Shown here: piece by piece, positions 1 through 9,439 of the stretch | How the letters are laid out: each line of letters begins with the position of its first letter | Position numbering within the stretch: position 1 is the stretch's first letter | Assembly (NCBI RefSeq): GCF_002240225.1 | Contig: NZ_CP022584.1 | Location: 1,860,001-1,924,000 of the forward strand | Source: Paenibacillus physcomitrellae | GTDB taxonomy: Bacteria > Bacillota > Bacilli > Paenibacillales > Paenibacillaceae | Reading direction: 5' to 3' | Length of the DNA: 64,000 bases | Made by a program: the position numbers and the translations under genes | The notes under the pieces: model-generated | The model's database searches: none | The model's input: only the letters and a program-made list of their open reading frames with translations | What the model was told of the DNA's origin: nothing

Positions 1-1558
1 CTCTTGTCATCTCGCCGGTCGCATTGGTTCTTTCCGTCAATCCCTGCAGATACTGCGTTCCCAGCTCGCTGGCGTTCTCCACCTCGCGTGCCGATTCCTG
101 CATTTCCCGGTTAGAAGCAATAACCTCCGATACCTGCGTACCGATGTTCTCCGTCAAGTCGCTGCCGCGTTCGGCTTCCACAGCCAGGCTGCTGGCTCCT
201 TTGGCGATCTCTTCGGTAGCGACTGCAATCTCGCGTGCAGAAATCGCCGTTTTTCTGGAGGCCTCCGCAAGTTCAGATGCTGTCCCTAAAACCTCGACCG
301 CAGAGGAGTTGGCATGGGTAACAAGCGTAGTAATCTGCTCCATCATCTGGTTAAAGCTGGCGGAGAGCTGACCGATTTCATCGCGACCTGTATGCTTCAT
401 CCGCACGTTCAGTTCACCGTTAGCCCCTTGCTGCATCAGGCGGTTCATTATCGAAAGCGGGCGTCCAATCATGCGGACCATCCAAACCCCGATCAGAATC
501 GCAATCAGAGCTACCACAACGGCTGCAATAAATGTCGTAACCAAGATGCTCTTGGCATCTGCGACCAGATTCTTGATCGGCACAATACCCGCTAACTTCC
601 AGCCGGAGGCACTCACCGTATTGAACACCGCCAAAACCGCATTACCGTTCTGGTCTTTGGTGGTCATACTGTCTGTTTCTTTGGTGCTCTTCGTGATCGC
701 GTCAATAGCCTTCAATTCCTCAGTTGTTTCTCCCAGATTATTCGCAACGATCTGTCCTTGATCGTCAACGAGCTCCAATTCGGACCCGTCCCCAAGAGAA
801 ACCTTCGCAAGCTCGTCATTCAAGGTCGCCACGTCGATATCCAAAGCAATGATGTAACGCGAGGAACCTGATAACGTTTTAAGAGATTGTGCGTAACGGA
901 AAACGCCGTTCGAACTGCCAGGAAGCGCCTGCCAGGTAGAAGAAGTGCCTTTTGAGAGCTCCTCATACCAGGGTTGATTTTTAGGGTCAGAAGTAAGAGC
1001 GGCATCTGCATTCCCTGTCGTGATTGGCGTAAAGCTTTCGTCTACCGGGAATAAATACAAAGCCCGGGCACCACTAAGCGAGTATGTAAAAGTGCTCATT
1101 CTCGAACCGATTTCCTTAACCAAAGTGAACTGGTCGTAGTTCGAAAGATCTTTTGCCCCCATACTGGTCAAATCAGCCTGCAGCTGATTGTCAAAGAACA
1201 CCTGCTGAATCCCTTCCTGATACTGCTTAAAGATGATGTCGAGCTTCTCGGCCGTTTGAATAACCGTCTGCTGGTTGGCCGACTTGGCATTTTTCTGAAC
1301 GATAGATTTGGCTGTCTGATAAGATAAGATACCAAGCGACAGCACAAAGACCATTATGGCAACAAAAAAGATGAGAAACAGACGTACACCAACGGATCTG
1401 GAAGGATCCAGCTTGCTAGCTTTTAAGCCTTTCGTGTATGTAACCGATTTCTTAAATACGTTCTGAAAAAGCTCTTTGGATTGCTCAGGGTTATCTTGCT
1501 GCTTTCCTTCTCCTCCTTTGTCCTTTGCCTTTCGCTGCAACTTTGGAAATTTGGCCAT
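1..1558 (-). CDS. Methyl-accepting chemotaxis protein, C-terminus cut by window edge
   Basis: Membrane chemoreceptor that would signal to CheA/CheW. My reading of the minus strand gives a basic, charged N-terminal segment of about 55 residues, a first membrane helix near residues 58-79 and an extracellular region of about 260 residues. That region resembles a dCache sensor (it includes PWYEEL and a late GWKLAGIVP strand). A second helix lies near 338-360, followed by a HAMP segment containing RDEIGQLSASFNQM and the start of the coiled-coil signalling domain (VATEEIAKGA, then a TSE-rich helix). The conserved hairpin tip that contacts CheA lies beyond the window. ATG at 1558 is preceded by AGAAGGA, about 14 nt upstream. 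In B. subtilis, udk and greA would follow yrrO here, so this gene replaces the expected neighbours. The ligand is unknown. Confidence 0.9.
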   Translation of the reverse strand, partial: MAKFPKLQRKAKDKGGEGKQQDNPEQSKELFQNVFKKSVTYTKGLKASKLDPSRSVGVRLFLIFFVAIMVFVLSLGILSYQTAKSIVQKNAKSANQQTVIQTAEKLDIIFKQYQEGIQQVFFDNQLQADLTSMGAKDLSNYDQFTLVKEIGSRMSTFTYSLSGARALYLFPVDESFTPITTGNADAALTSDPKNQPWYEELSKGTSSTWQALPGSSNGVFRYAQSLKTLSGSSRYIIALDIDVATLNDELAKVSLGDGSELELVDDQGQIVANNLGETTEELKAIDAITKSTKETDSMTTKDQNGNAVLAVFNTVSASGWKLAGIVPIKNLVADAKSILVTTFIAAVVVALIAILIGVWMVRMIGRPLSIMNRLMQQGANGELNVRMKHTGRDEIGQLSASFNQMMEQITTLVTHANSSAVEVLGTASELAEASRKTAISAREIAVATEEIAKGASSLAVEAERGSDLTENIGTQVSEVIASNREMQESAREVENASELGTQYLQGLTERTNATGEMTR

Positions 1559-1676
1559 CCTGCTCACCCGTTCCTTCTGAATATTTTAGTCCTAATTAGT
1601 ATTTCGGCAGTACAACCAATTTCTTAAGACCTTTGTAAAATATCATGCATTTTCTTCAAATCTTTTTGTAAAAATG

Positions 1677-1711
1677 GACAAAAAAACCCTTTGTCTGACC
1701 GACAAAGGGTT
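1677..1711 (-). terminator. Rho-independent terminator after the U32 peptidase operon
   Basis: A perfect 11-bp stem (1685-1695 with 1701-1711) closes a 5-nt loop. On the minus strand it is followed directly by a run of T. It lies 20 nt downstream of the yrrO stop codon and marks the end of the alaS-to-yrrO gene string, separating it from the chemoreceptor gene. Confidence 0.9.
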
Positions 1712-1730
1712 ACATTTCAGGACTATAGAT

Positions 1731-3098
1731 CTATTTCTTTTTTCTCATCATGTCGAAATATTGAACTGGCTGATCCACTTTAAATTTGACAAGCTGCAGC
1801 GGATGACGGGCTGCATCAATTTCGTTGCCGTTCTCATCCCAAAGCGTACCCACGGTTTGTTTGAAGAACGTGTCCCCCGGTCCGAAGAATTCCACTTCCT
1901 GCCCGGGTTTAAAATGGTTGCGCTGCTGAACGGTCGCCATGCCGGTTTCGGCGTCGTAATCCATGACCAGACCTGCGAAGTCATAGGGAGCCGCTTTTTC
2001 CTCAGGTTCATAAATATGATCTTCATGGTCGGGCGTATCGTAAAAGAATCCGGTATTCAGCGGGCGGTTCGCCGCTTTGTTGATTTCTTCCACCCATTCG
2101 GGTTTCAGCACGTAATTCTCTGGATCTTCCATATAAGAATCAATGGCGCGGCGGTAGGCATTAACCACCGTGGCCACATAATGGATCGACTTCATGCGGC
2201 CTTCGATTTTAAAGCTGTCCACACCGACATCGATCAGATCCGGAACGTTAGCAATCATGCACAAGTCCTTGGAGCCCATCGTAAAAGCATTGTCTTCTTC
2301 TGCAAACAGCGGAATTTGTGTCGTGCCAAGCTTAAACTGCTGCAGCACGCGGTCATCCGCGGCTTCTTCCTCTGAGATCCACGTCTGCTCGCGGGCATCC
2401 TCAAACAGATCGTATTTCCAGCGGCAGGACTGGCAGCAGCCCCCGCGGTTGGAGTCGCGGTCCGTAAAGTGGTTGGACAACACGCAGCGCCCCGAGTAGG
2501 AAGAACACATGGCGCCATGGATAAATGCTTCGATTTCAATGTCCACGTGGTTTTTGATTTCGGCGATTTCCTCCAGGCTGGTTTCGCGTCCCAATACTAC
2601 GCGCGGCAGCCCTTCCTCTTTCCAATACTGGACCGCCTGCCAGTTCACGGTGGACTGCTGGGTGCTCAAATGCACCTCCAGGCCGGGAACTACACGCAAA
2701 GCCGTATCGACGATAATCGGATCTGCCACAATGATCGCGGAGATGCCGACTTCGTAAAGGTTACGCAAATACTCCTCAATGCCGGCAAGATCCTCGTTAT
2801 GCGCGTAGATATTAGTCGCTACAAAAACTTTAGCGCCGTATTTCTTGGCGAATTCAACGCCTTCACGCATTTCCTCAAAGCTGAAGTTATCCGCATTGGA
2901 ACGGAGGCCGTAATGTTGTCCGCCGATATACACGGCATCTGCGCCGTAATGGACCGCAAATTTCAGCTTCTCCAGGTTACCGGCCGGAGCCAGCAGCTCC
3001 GGTTTGTCGAGCCGGTATCTTTTTCCTCTATATTTAGGCTTGTGCTGTTCATTTGCGGAATGCTGTTCAATAGACTTATGACGTTCAATGGTTGACAC
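1731..3098 (-). CDS. yrrO: Peptidase U32 family protein (YrrO-like)
   Basis: Second of two adjacent U32-family proteins, about 455 residues. After a basic N-terminal extension it has the family start KPELLAPAGN and the core pattern of U32 proteins: GADAVYIGG, EAFIHGAMCSSYSGRC, then a cluster of cysteines (NRGGCCQSCRW) and DSFKIEGRMKS. Characterised U32 members (RlhA, TrhP/YegQ) act in RNA hydroxylation and carry cysteine-ligated iron-sulfur clusters, and TrhP makes 5-hydroxyuridine in tRNA. YrrO of B. subtilis belongs to the TrhP-like branch, so a tRNA wobble-uridine hydroxylation role is likely, although older annotation says collagenase-like protease. The GTG start has AGAGAGGTG 7 nt upstream. 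The gene follows yrrN by about 35 nt. Confidence 0.9.
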   Translation of the reverse strand: MSTIERHKSIEQHSANEQHKPKYRGKRYRLDKPELLAPAGNLEKLKFAVHYGADAVYIGGQHYGLRSNADNFSFEEMREGVEFAKKYGAKVFVATNIYAHNEDLAGIEEYLRNLYEVGISAIIVADPIIVDTALRVVPGLEVHLSTQQSTVNWQAVQYWKEEGLPRVVLGRETSLEEIAEIKNHVDIEIEAFIHGAMCSSYSGRCVLSNHFTDRDSNRGGCCQSCRWKYDLFEDAREQTWISEEEAADDRVLQQFKLGTTQIPLFAEEDNAFTMGSKDLCMIANVPDLIDVGVDSFKIEGRMKSIHYVATVVNAYRRAIDSYMEDPENYVLKPEWVEEINKAANRPLNTGFFYDTPDHEDHIYEPEEKAAPYDFAGLVMDYDAETGMATVQQRNHFKPGQEVEFFGPGDTFFKQTVGTLWDENGNEIDAARHPLQLVKFKVDQPVQYFDMMRKKK

Positions 3099-3133
3099 AA
3101 AGATTCACCTCTCTTGATGCGGGATTAAACAGA

Positions 3134-4066
3134 TTAATAAACCTGCTCTTTATAATAAAAACCAAATGACAATTCACGCTCAGGGTCCTGCAAACGGCGG
3201 ATTCCGTCCATCCAGCTGTCCTGGAAGGCATAATTCTCCGGATCTGCAGCAAACAAGTTGATCGCTTGGCGGTATGCTTTGATCACGGCGATCGTATACG
3301 CCGCCGGCTTCAGCAGCGATTCGATTTTGAAGCTGTCCACACCGGCTTCCAGCAGCAGATGAAGATCCTCCAAAATGCAGATATCGTCCGAGCTCATAAT
3401 ATGTGTTCCATTAACATCTTCGTAAATCGGATATTTCTCCTCCTGGCGTTCGGCTTCGATCAGGAACAACCCGCGTTCCTTACCGAGATCACCTTCAACC
3501 GGACGCCCCTGGTGCGTCATATAGCTGGCTACAAGCGCCCGTTTGGAATGATAGATGTTGGTCATCCCATGGACCTGCACTTCGGCTTCTACCTGCAGAT
3601 GCGGCATCATGCCCGTAATTTCATCCATGTTCAATTCACGGGCTAGCACCACGCGGGATGCGCCTTTGCTGCCCCAATAGTTGGCCGTCGCATAGTTGGT
3701 CGAGGTCATCTCAGCGTTCCAATGCAGCGCGAGGCCCGGAGCCACCTTCCGCGCTGTCCGCAGCACGGCCGGATCCCCGAATTGGACGGCGTCCGCCCCC
3801 GCCTGCTGAACCTCCTGCAGATAAACGTCGAGGCCCTCCAGCAGATCGTTGCTGATCAGGTTGCTGACGCTCACATAAACCTTTGCCTCCCGGCTGTGCG
3901 CAAACTCCGCGATCTTCCGGATATCCTCCAGAGAGCATTCGCCCGGCAGGCGCATGCCGTATTTATCTTCCCCTACCAGGACCGCGCTGGCCCCGGCATT
4001 TATAAAAGAGACCGCTTCCTCCACCGAACCCGCCGGTACAAGAAGTTCCGGTTTTCCTGCTTTCAT
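3134..4066 (-). CDS. yrrN: Peptidase U32 family protein (YrrN-like)
   Basis: Shorter partner (about 310 residues) of the downstream U32 protein. It starts with KPELLVPAGSVEEAV and contains GASAVLVGEDKYGMR, a VQVHGMTNIYHSKRALVASY region and DSFKIESLLKP. It lacks the rich cysteine cluster of its neighbour, which is typical of YrrN/TrhP-partner proteins. In B. subtilis, TrhP1 and TrhP2 (YrrN/YrrO) are jointly implicated in tRNA 5-hydroxyuridine formation, and the adjacent pair here fits that model. I placed the start at ATG 4066, preceded by AGAGGTG about 9 nt upstream. A longer in-frame extension would run through the end of mltG and has no ribosome site. B. subtilis has the methyltransferase gene yrrM between mltG and yrrN, and none is present here. 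Confidence 0.88.
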   Translation of the reverse strand: MKAGKPELLVPAGSVEEAVSFINAGASAVLVGEDKYGMRLPGECSLEDIRKIAEFAHSREAKVYVSVSNLISNDLLEGLDVYLQEVQQAGADAVQFGDPAVLRTARKVAPGLALHWNAEMTSTNYATANYWGSKGASRVVLARELNMDEITGMMPHLQVEAEVQVHGMTNIYHSKRALVASYMTHQGRPVEGDLGKERGLFLIEAERQEEKYPIYEDVNGTHIMSSDDICILEDLHLLLEAGVDSFKIESLLKPAAYTIAVIKAYRQAINLFAADPENYAFQDSWMDGIRRLQDPERELSFGFYYKEQVY

Positions 4067-4085
4067 TGCTTCACACACCTCTGTC

Positions 4086-5144
4086 TTATTTGGCCGCAGC
4101 CTGGCTTTTTTTGATGTTCGCCAAATGTTCCTGATAAGTAGCAGCAAACAAATGCTCCTGGCTGCCGTCCTTTTTCGTTACGTAAAATAAGTAATCCGAT
4201 TTCTCCGGCTCCAAAGCCGCTTCAATCGACTTCAGGCTCGGCGCTGCGATCGGTCCCGGAGGAAGACCTTCATAAAGATAAGAATTATAAGGACTATCCA
4301 CCTTGCGCAGATCCGAATTGAGCAACCGTTCTTTCGGTTTGCCGAGCAAATACTGAACGGTCGCATCGATCTCCAGCTTCATGTTCTGCTTCAGCCTGTT
4401 ATAAATAACTCCGGCAACGATAGGGCGCTCCTTATCGACAACCACCTCACGCTCCACGAGGGAAGCGATCGTCATGATCTGGTTCAGCGAATAACCGTTT
4501 GCCTTGAGTTTGGCATCGAAATCCGGAATTTGCTCCAGCTTGACCGAAGTTTCCTCCAGCATCCGCTGAATCATATCCGCTTCCGTGCTTCCCTTCTTCA
4601 GTTCATAAGTTTCCGGGAATAGATAGCCTTCCAATCGGTACATCAGTTTGGCGTCCGCAGGAATTTGTTCAAGCAGCGAACTTTCGATGCCGCCGGACGC
4701 AGGGTCTTTGACCAGCTTCAGGAACGTTTCGGCGTTCGCGACTCCTTCTTCCTGAAGTTTGTCAGCCATCTGCTTGACCGTAAACCCTTCCGGGATCGTA
4801 AAGCGGATCATCTCTTCCGGAACTACGTCCCCACTGTTCAGCTTGGCAATGATTTGATCCGCCGTTGCTCCAGGATTCATTTCATAGGTTCCGGCCTGAA
4901 AGCGGCTGCCCTCGGACTTGTATTTCAAGGAAAGCTTAAACAGAAGGCTGTTACGAATAAGTCCCTTGTCCTGCAGTAAATCCGCAATGGCTTCTGTTCC
5001 TGTGCCCGGTTCTATTGTGAAGCGGACAGGCTGATCCGATTTGGCAGGAGGCTGAAGCCCCCAGTACACGTAGGCTCCCGCTCCACCCGCAGCTATAATT
5101 AAAACCAAAACCACGGCTAAAACAAGACGCATTCCCTTCTTCAC
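4086..5144 (-). CDS. mltG: Endolytic murein transglycosylase MltG (YceG/YrrL)
   Basis: Membrane-anchored lytic transglycosylase that cleaves nascent glycan strands and sets their length next to the elongation machinery. It has one N-terminal membrane helix (MRLVLAVVLVLIIAAGGAGA), then a LysM-like region (FTIPEGFTVKQMADKLQ), then the YceG catalytic domain. That domain includes MTIASLVEREVVVDKERP, whose Glu is the family catalytic residue, and the conserved YNSYLYEGLPPGPIAAPS. It has about 352 residues, normal for the family. A GTG at 5144 with GGAG 8 nt upstream is the best start. A longer reading frame would run through the terminator-like hairpin at 5166-5192. The stop codon is 20 nt before yrrN. 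Confidence 0.93.
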   Translation of the reverse strand: MKKGMRLVLAVVLVLIIAAGGAGAYVYWGLQPPAKSDQPVRFTIEPGTGTEAIADLLQDKGLIRNSLLFKLSLKYKSEGSRFQAGTYEMNPGATADQIIAKLNSGDVVPEEMIRFTIPEGFTVKQMADKLQEEGVANAETFLKLVKDPASGGIESSLLEQIPADAKLMYRLEGYLFPETYELKKGSTEADMIQRMLEETSVKLEQIPDFDAKLKANGYSLNQIMTIASLVEREVVVDKERPIVAGVIYNRLKQNMKLEIDATVQYLLGKPKERLLNSDLRKVDSPYNSYLYEGLPPGPIAAPSLKSIEAALEPEKSDYLFYVTKKDGSQEHLFAATYQEHLANIKKSQAAAK

Positions 5145-5165
5145 CAAGTCAGCTCCTTTACAGCC

Positions 5166-5192
5166 AAAAAGAGCGGAAGCTCCGCCCTTCTT
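5166..5192 (-). terminator. Terminator-like hairpin between the DUF1292 pair and mltG
   Basis: A 12-bp stem including G-T wobbles (5166-5177 with 5181-5192) encloses a 3-nt loop. On the minus strand its 3-prime arm ends in TTTTT. It may partly separate ireB-ruvX-DUF1292 transcription from mltG. The U-tract is short, so read-through is plausible. Confidence 0.45.
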
Positions 5193-5272
5193 GGGATACA
5201 TGCTATATGCCTTCAGACATCCAATAAAGCCGGAGGCCGGCGGGCTTGATTAGCTCTCTTCTCCCACTGTGC

Positions 5273-5575
5273 TTACTCAGGAAAAGTCAGTTCATCGTAC
5301 AGTTCGGAAACCTCTTCCCATTCATCGTCATCGTCGATGGTTTCCAAGGATAACTCCCCGTCTGCCCCGGCGACCACCTTCAGAATTTCCGGCTCATCCG
5401 ACTTTGAGGGGCCATCAGGCTGCAGGACTACATACGAATGTCCAGCTACGTCAAACTCTTTCTCCACCTGATAATAAGTCGATTTCCCTTCATCATCCTG
5501 AAGCTCAACGACAGATCCAAAGGTCTCTTGAATTCGGTTCGTCCATACTACACTTTCACGGTTAAAAGCCGTCAT
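5273..5575 (-). CDS. DUF1292 family protein, divergent copy
   Basis: About 100 residues, acidic, and recognisable as a DUF1292 protein by DDEWEEVSELYDELTF at the C-terminus and the FGSVVELQDDEGK start of the small beta domain. It looks like a paralogue of the gene just upstream, whose TAA stop overlaps this ATG by one base (TAATG), so the two are probably translationally coupled. The family has no assigned function. B. subtilis has a single gene (yrzB) at this position, so the tandem pair is a local elaboration. Confidence 0.85.
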   Translation of the reverse strand: MTAFNRESVVWTNRIQETFGSVVELQDDEGKSTYYQVEKEFDVAGHSYVVLQPDGPSKSDEPEILKVVAGADGELSLETIDDDDEWEEVSELYDELTFPE

Positions 5576-5883
5576 TAATCTTCGTCACCGCCGAATTCAT
5601 CCATCAGCGTGTTGAAGGTCTCTTCAACGATCTCCCATTCCTCATCACTGTCGATCGTATACAATTTCAGATCATCCCCGTCTTCCTCATAACGGAAAGC
5701 ATAAACTTCTTCTTCGCTTTCTTCGTCATCCGATTCCAAAGGAACAACCATCATATATTTAGCGTCGGAGCCGTCAACCTCAAATTTCATGATGACTTCA
5801 AACTCTTCTTCATTGCCCTCGTCATCAGGAATATAAATGATTTCCGGTTCTTCTTCGTTGCCGATGATTTGGTTTGCCATCAT
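5575..5883 (-). CDS. yrzB: DUF1292 family protein (YrzB)
   Basis: Very acidic protein of about 102 residues (NEEEPEIIYIPDDEGNEEEF, then MMVVPLESDDEESEEEVYAFRYEEDGDDLKLYTIDSDEEW, split here by function rather than sequence). This is the DUF1292 signature. It occupies the canonical yrzB place after ireB and ruvX. AAGGTGAGG, lying across the ruvX stop, is the ribosome site and precedes two consecutive ATG codons at 5883 and 5880; either may be used. The function of the family is unknown. Co-operonic conservation with the Holliday-junction-resolvase-like RuvX suggests a shared housekeeping context only. Confidence 0.88.
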   Translation of the reverse strand: MMANQIIGNEEEPEIIYIPDDEGNEEEFEVIMKFEVDGSDAKYMMVVPLESDDEESEEEVYAFRYEEDGDDLKLYTIDSDEEWEIVEETFNTLMDEFGGDED

Positions 5884-5891
5884 TATCACCC

Positions 5892-6308
5892 TCACCTTAT
5901 AGTCTTTGAGTCCAAATAATTCTGCAAAATAAGCGTCGCAGCCATTTTATCCACGACCTGTTTGCGTTTGCCCCGGCTTACATCCGCTTCCAGCAGTGTT
6001 CGATGCGCTGAAACCGTCGTGAGCCGCTCATCCCAAAGGTGAACAGGCAATTCCAATTGACCACGCAGTTTATCGGCGAACGCCATGCAAATCTCGCCCC
6101 GGGGTCCGATCGTGCCATTCATGTTCTTAGGCAGTCCTACCACGATCTCGTTAATCTCGTACTGTTTAACCAGCTCGGCAATCTTGACAAGCTCTCCCTC
6201 ATCGCGGCGTTTCTCCAGCGTATCGATTCCCTGAGCCGTCCAGCCCAGTTCATCGCTTACGGCTACGCCGATCCGGCGATCACCATAGTCGAGCCCCAAT
6301 ATCCTCAT
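5892..6308 (-). CDS. ruvX: Pre-16S rRNA nuclease / RuvX (YqgF, YrrK)
   Basis: RNase H-fold nuclease of 138 residues. The start [20 protein letters not shown] carries the first catalytic Asp of the YqgF fold. [12 protein letters not shown] and [12 protein letters not shown] supply the other conserved acidic segments, and [15 protein letters not shown] is the usual C-terminus. E. coli YqgF takes part in 16S rRNA 5-prime maturation; the Holliday-junction annotation is older. It lies between ireB and yrzB, as in B. subtilis, and its end overlaps the yrzB ribosome site. Confidence 0.93.
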   Translation of the reverse strand: MRILGLDYGDRRIGVAVSDELGWTAQGIDTLEKRRDEGELVKIAELVKQYEINEIVVGLPKNMNGTIGPRGEICMAFADKLRGQLELPVHLWDERLTTVSAHRTLLEADVSRGKRKQVVDKMAATLILQNYLDSKTIR

Positions 6309-6349
6309 TCTACAACTCCTGTCGAAAAGCTGAAGCCTCTGCTTGAGGA

Positions 6350-6610
6350 TTAACGGTTATGCCTCATATAGAAGCGCACCAGTTCCTCAATGAGCTCATC
6401 TCTTTCTTTCTTGCGTACAAGACTTCTGGCATTGTTATGCCGCGGGATATAAGCCGGGTCTCCCGACAGCAAATATCCGACAATCTGGTTGATTGGATTG
6501 TATTCCTTCTCCTTCAGCGCTTGGTAAACGGTAAGAAGGATTTCCTGTGCGGACGCCTCCTGCTCATCGCCGGTGACGTTAAACTTTACAGTTTTATCCA
6601 TGGAGTCCAT
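6350..6610 (-). CDS. ireB: IreB family regulatory phosphoprotein (YrzL)
   Basis: Small protein of about 86 residues beginning [11 protein letters not shown], with [35 protein letters not shown] in the middle and [18 protein letters not shown] at the end. This is the UPF0297/IreB family. In Enterococcus, IreB is phosphorylated by the PASTA kinase IreK and influences cephalosporin resistance. The role here is inferred from family. GAGGTGG lies 2 nt before the first ATG (6613) and 5 nt before the second (6610), so I prefer the second. Its synteny with alaS and ruvX is conserved. Confidence 0.92.
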   Translation of the reverse strand: MDSMDKTVKFNVTGDEQEASAQEILLTVYQALKEKEYNPINQIVGYLLSGDPAYIPRHNNARSLVRKKERDELIEELVRFYMRHNR

Positions 6611-6718
6611 CATGCCACCTCAATTCTCGGCCACAACGGCCTAAAGCCGTTATGCCTATAAAGACTAAGCCGTTCCCGCCGGTTTCGGGCCAAGCTTATA
6701 TCATTTACTATACCATAT

Positions 6719-6774
6719 CGGGGCTCCGAGAAGGAAATAGGAAACTAGAAAATTTCCCGACAATCGGAGCCCCG
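6719..6774. other. Long-stem hairpin between alaS and ireB
   Basis: An 11-bp perfect inverted repeat (6719-6729 with 6764-6774) encloses a 34-nt loop that has its own small GGAAA/TTTCC stem. No T-run follows on the minus (alaS) strand, while GCCTTTT follows on the plus strand. It may act as an mRNA-stabilising or partial-terminator structure at the alaS 3-prime end. No plus-strand gene ends here. Confidence 0.5.
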
Positions 6775-6787
6775 CAGCCTTTTAAAA

Positions 6788-9415
6788 TTAAGCTTGAGCC
6801 GCTACCAGCTCGCCGGCCAGTTTAAGCGCCTCATCCAGCTTGGAGGCGTCTTTGCCGCCTGCCTGCGCCATGTCCGGACGGCCGCCACCGCCGCCGCCGC
6901 ACAATACGGCAATTTCTTTCACCAGCTTGCCTGCATGCAGACCGCGTTTCACATCCTGCGGCGGTACCGCTACGACAAAGTTAACTTTGTCTTCGGCAGC
7001 TGCGCCAAGCACCAGAACCGCGTCCGGCACTTTCACCTTCAGCTCGTCCGCCAGCGTGCGGAGCGCATCCATGCTGGATGCCTGTACGCGTTCGGCCAGC
7101 AGCTTGGTTCCGCCGACTTCAACGACGCGGCTCGTCAGCTCGCCGGCTTCGATTGCGCTCAGCTTGCCCTGCAGCGATTCGTTCTCGCGGGACAACTCTT
7201 TGACCTGCTGATGCAGCGCTTCGATCCGTTTAGGCACTTCGGTTACATTGGACTTCAGCAAAGCTGCAGCATTCTTCAGCACATCAAGCTGCTCGTCCAT
7301 GTACAGGTAAGCATAACGGCCGGTAACCGCTTCGATCCGGCGTACGCCGGAGCCGATGCCGCTTTCGCTGACCAGCTTGAACAGTCCGATTTCGGACGTG
7401 TTCTGCACATGGCAGCCGCCGCACAGCTCAAGGCTGTAGCCGCCGACTTGGACGACGCGGACAATGTCGCCGTATTTTTCGCCGAACAACGCCATGGCGC
7501 CCATCGCTTTCGCTTCGTCGATCGGTTTCAGCTCGATTGTGACTTTCAGGCTGTTCCAAATCTGCTCATTGACGCGGCGTTCGATGTCCGCCAGCTCCTC
7601 AGGCGAGATGCTGCCGAGGTGAGAGAAGTCAAAGCGCAGACGCGCCGGCTCCACCAGGGAACCCGCCTGGTTGACATGGGTGCCAAGCACTTCTTTCAGC
7701 GCTTTGTGCAGCAGGTGGGTCGCCGTATGGTTCTTCACAATATCGGAGCGTTTCGAATGGTCAACTTCGGCATTGACGGTTGTACCCGTCCGAAGTTCAC
7801 CTGTTTCCACCGTGATTTCGTGTACATGCTGGCCGTGCGGCGCCTTAAATAGACCCGACACTACTGCGGTTCCGCTTTCGCCGCGAATCCAGCCCTGGTC
7901 GCTGACCTGGCCGCCGCTTTCCGCATAGAAAGGCGTAGCCTGCAGGATTACTTGACCGGTTTGGCCTTCGGAGAGCGTGTCCACAAAGGAATCGCCGGAA
8001 ATAATCGCCAAAATTTTGGAGGATGCCTCCAGCTCATTATATCCAATGAAATCTGTTTTAGTCGTGAAGTCGGCCAGTACACCGCCTTGGACCTTCATGC
8101 TGCCGCCTGTATGAGACGCCGCACGCGCCATGTCGCGCTGCTTCTGCATCGCCGCTTCAAATCCTTCGCGGTCGACCGTCAGGCCGTGCTCCAAAGCGTA
8201 GTCTTCGGTCAGATCCAGCGGGAATCCGTACGTGTCGTACAGCTTAAACGCATCAGCGCCGCCGATCACCGTTTGGCCCGCCTCTTTGGCCTCCTTGGAG
8301 ACCTGCTCCAGAATGGCAAGCCCGTCGGTCAACGTTTCGTGGAAACGTTCTTCTTCGCCGCGGATCACCTTTTCGATGAATTCGCGTTTGGTGACTACGT
8401 CCGGATAGAATTCGCCCATGATTTGTCCAACCGTCTCTACAAGAGAGAACATGAACGGACGGTCCAGTCCGAGCATTTTGCCGTAACGGACAGCGCGGCG
8501 CAGCAAGCGGCGGATGACATAGCCACGGCCTTCATTGGAAGGCAGCACGCCGTCAGCTACCGCAAACGCAACAGTACGGATGTGGTCGGCGATAACTTTG
8601 AATGCAACGTCAAGCTCGGCGTCTTTGCCGTATTCCTTCTTGGCGATTTGAGCTGTCTGCTGAATAATCGGCACGAACAGATCGGTATCGAAGTTGGAGT
8701 TAACGTTCTGCAAAATCGAAGCGAAACGCTCCAGACCCGCGCCTGTATCGATATTTTTGTTTGGAAGCGGCGTATAGCTGCCGTCTTTGTTATGGTTGAA
8801 CTGCGAGAATACGAGGTTCCAAACCTCGAGGTAACGTTCATTTTCCCCGCCCGGATACAGCTCCGGATCCTCAGGATCATTGCCATAGGCCTCGCCGCGG
8901 TCATAGAAAATTTCCGTACAAGGTCCGCAAGGGCCTTCGCCAATATCCCAGAAGTTGTCCTCCAGCTTGATAATACGGCTTGCAGGCAGGCCGATCTTCT
9001 CGTTCCACAGCTTGTACGCTTCTTCGTCTTCCGGGTAAACCGTAACAGACAGGCGCTCTGGATCAAAACCGATCCAATCTTTGCCGGTCAGGAATTCCCA
9101 CGCCCAGGTGATGACTTCTTCTTTGAAATAATCGCCGATAGAGAAGTTGCCCAGCATTTCAAAGAATGTATGGTGGCGGCGCGTCTTGCCGACGTTCTCA
9201 ATATCGTTGGTACGGATACATTTCTGCGAATTCGCGATCCGCGGATTCTCCGGCTTCACGCGGCCGTCGAAATACGGTTTCAGCGGCGCCATGCCGGCGT
9301 TGATCCACAGCAGGGATGGATCGTTATGGGGAACCAGCGAAGCGCTCGGCTCGATCGAATGTCCTTTGGACGCAAAGAATTGCAGCCATTTGGAACGGAT
9401 TTCACTTGCTTTCAT
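6788..9415 (-). CDS. alaS: Alanyl-tRNA synthetase
   Basis: Cytoplasmic class II synthetase charging tRNA-Ala, 875 residues (full length). The N-terminal catalytic core is clear ([44 protein letters not shown]). The editing domain carries the [11 protein letters not shown] and CGGCH zinc motifs, and a coiled-coil plus C-Ala domain ends with [17 protein letters not shown]. It is preceded by a T-box leader, so expression should respond to uncharged tRNA-Ala. The gene heads the string ireB-ruvX-yrzB-mltG. Several long antisense frames across it are codon-bias shadows. Confidence 0.98.
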   Translation of the reverse strand: MKASEIRSKWLQFFASKGHSIEPSASLVPHNDPSLLWINAGMAPLKPYFDGRVKPENPRIANSQKCIRTNDIENVGKTRRHHTFFEMLGNFSIGDYFKEEVITWAWEFLTGKDWIGFDPERLSVTVYPEDEEAYKLWNEKIGLPASRIIKLEDNFWDIGEGPCGPCTEIFYDRGEAYGNDPEDPELYPGGENERYLEVWNLVFSQFNHNKDGSYTPLPNKNIDTGAGLERFASILQNVNSNFDTDLFVPIIQQTAQIAKKEYGKDAELDVAFKVIADHIRTVAFAVADGVLPSNEGRGYVIRRLLRRAVRYGKMLGLDRPFMFSLVETVGQIMGEFYPDVVTKREFIEKVIRGEEERFHETLTDGLAILEQVSKEAKEAGQTVIGGADAFKLYDTYGFPLDLTEDYALEHGLTVDREGFEAAMQKQRDMARAASHTGGSMKVQGGVLADFTTKTDFIGYNELEASSKILAIISGDSFVDTLSEGQTGQVILQATPFYAESGGQVSDQGWIRGESGTAVVSGLFKAPHGQHVHEITVETGELRTGTTVNAEVDHSKRSDIVKNHTATHLLHKALKEVLGTHVNQAGSLVEPARLRFDFSHLGSISPEELADIERRVNEQIWNSLKVTIELKPIDEAKAMGAMALFGEKYGDIVRVVQVGGYSLELCGGCHVQNTSEIGLFKLVSESGIGSGVRRIEAVTGRYAYLYMDEQLDVLKNAAALLKSNVTEVPKRIEALHQQVKELSRENESLQGKLSAIEAGELTSRVVEVGGTKLLAERVQASSMDALRTLADELKVKVPDAVLVLGAAAEDKVNFVVAVPPQDVKRGLHAGKLVKEIAVLCGGGGGGRPDMAQAGGKDASKLDEALKLAGELVAAQA

Positions 9416-9439
9416 TTACGTTTCCTCCTGTATTTGAAA

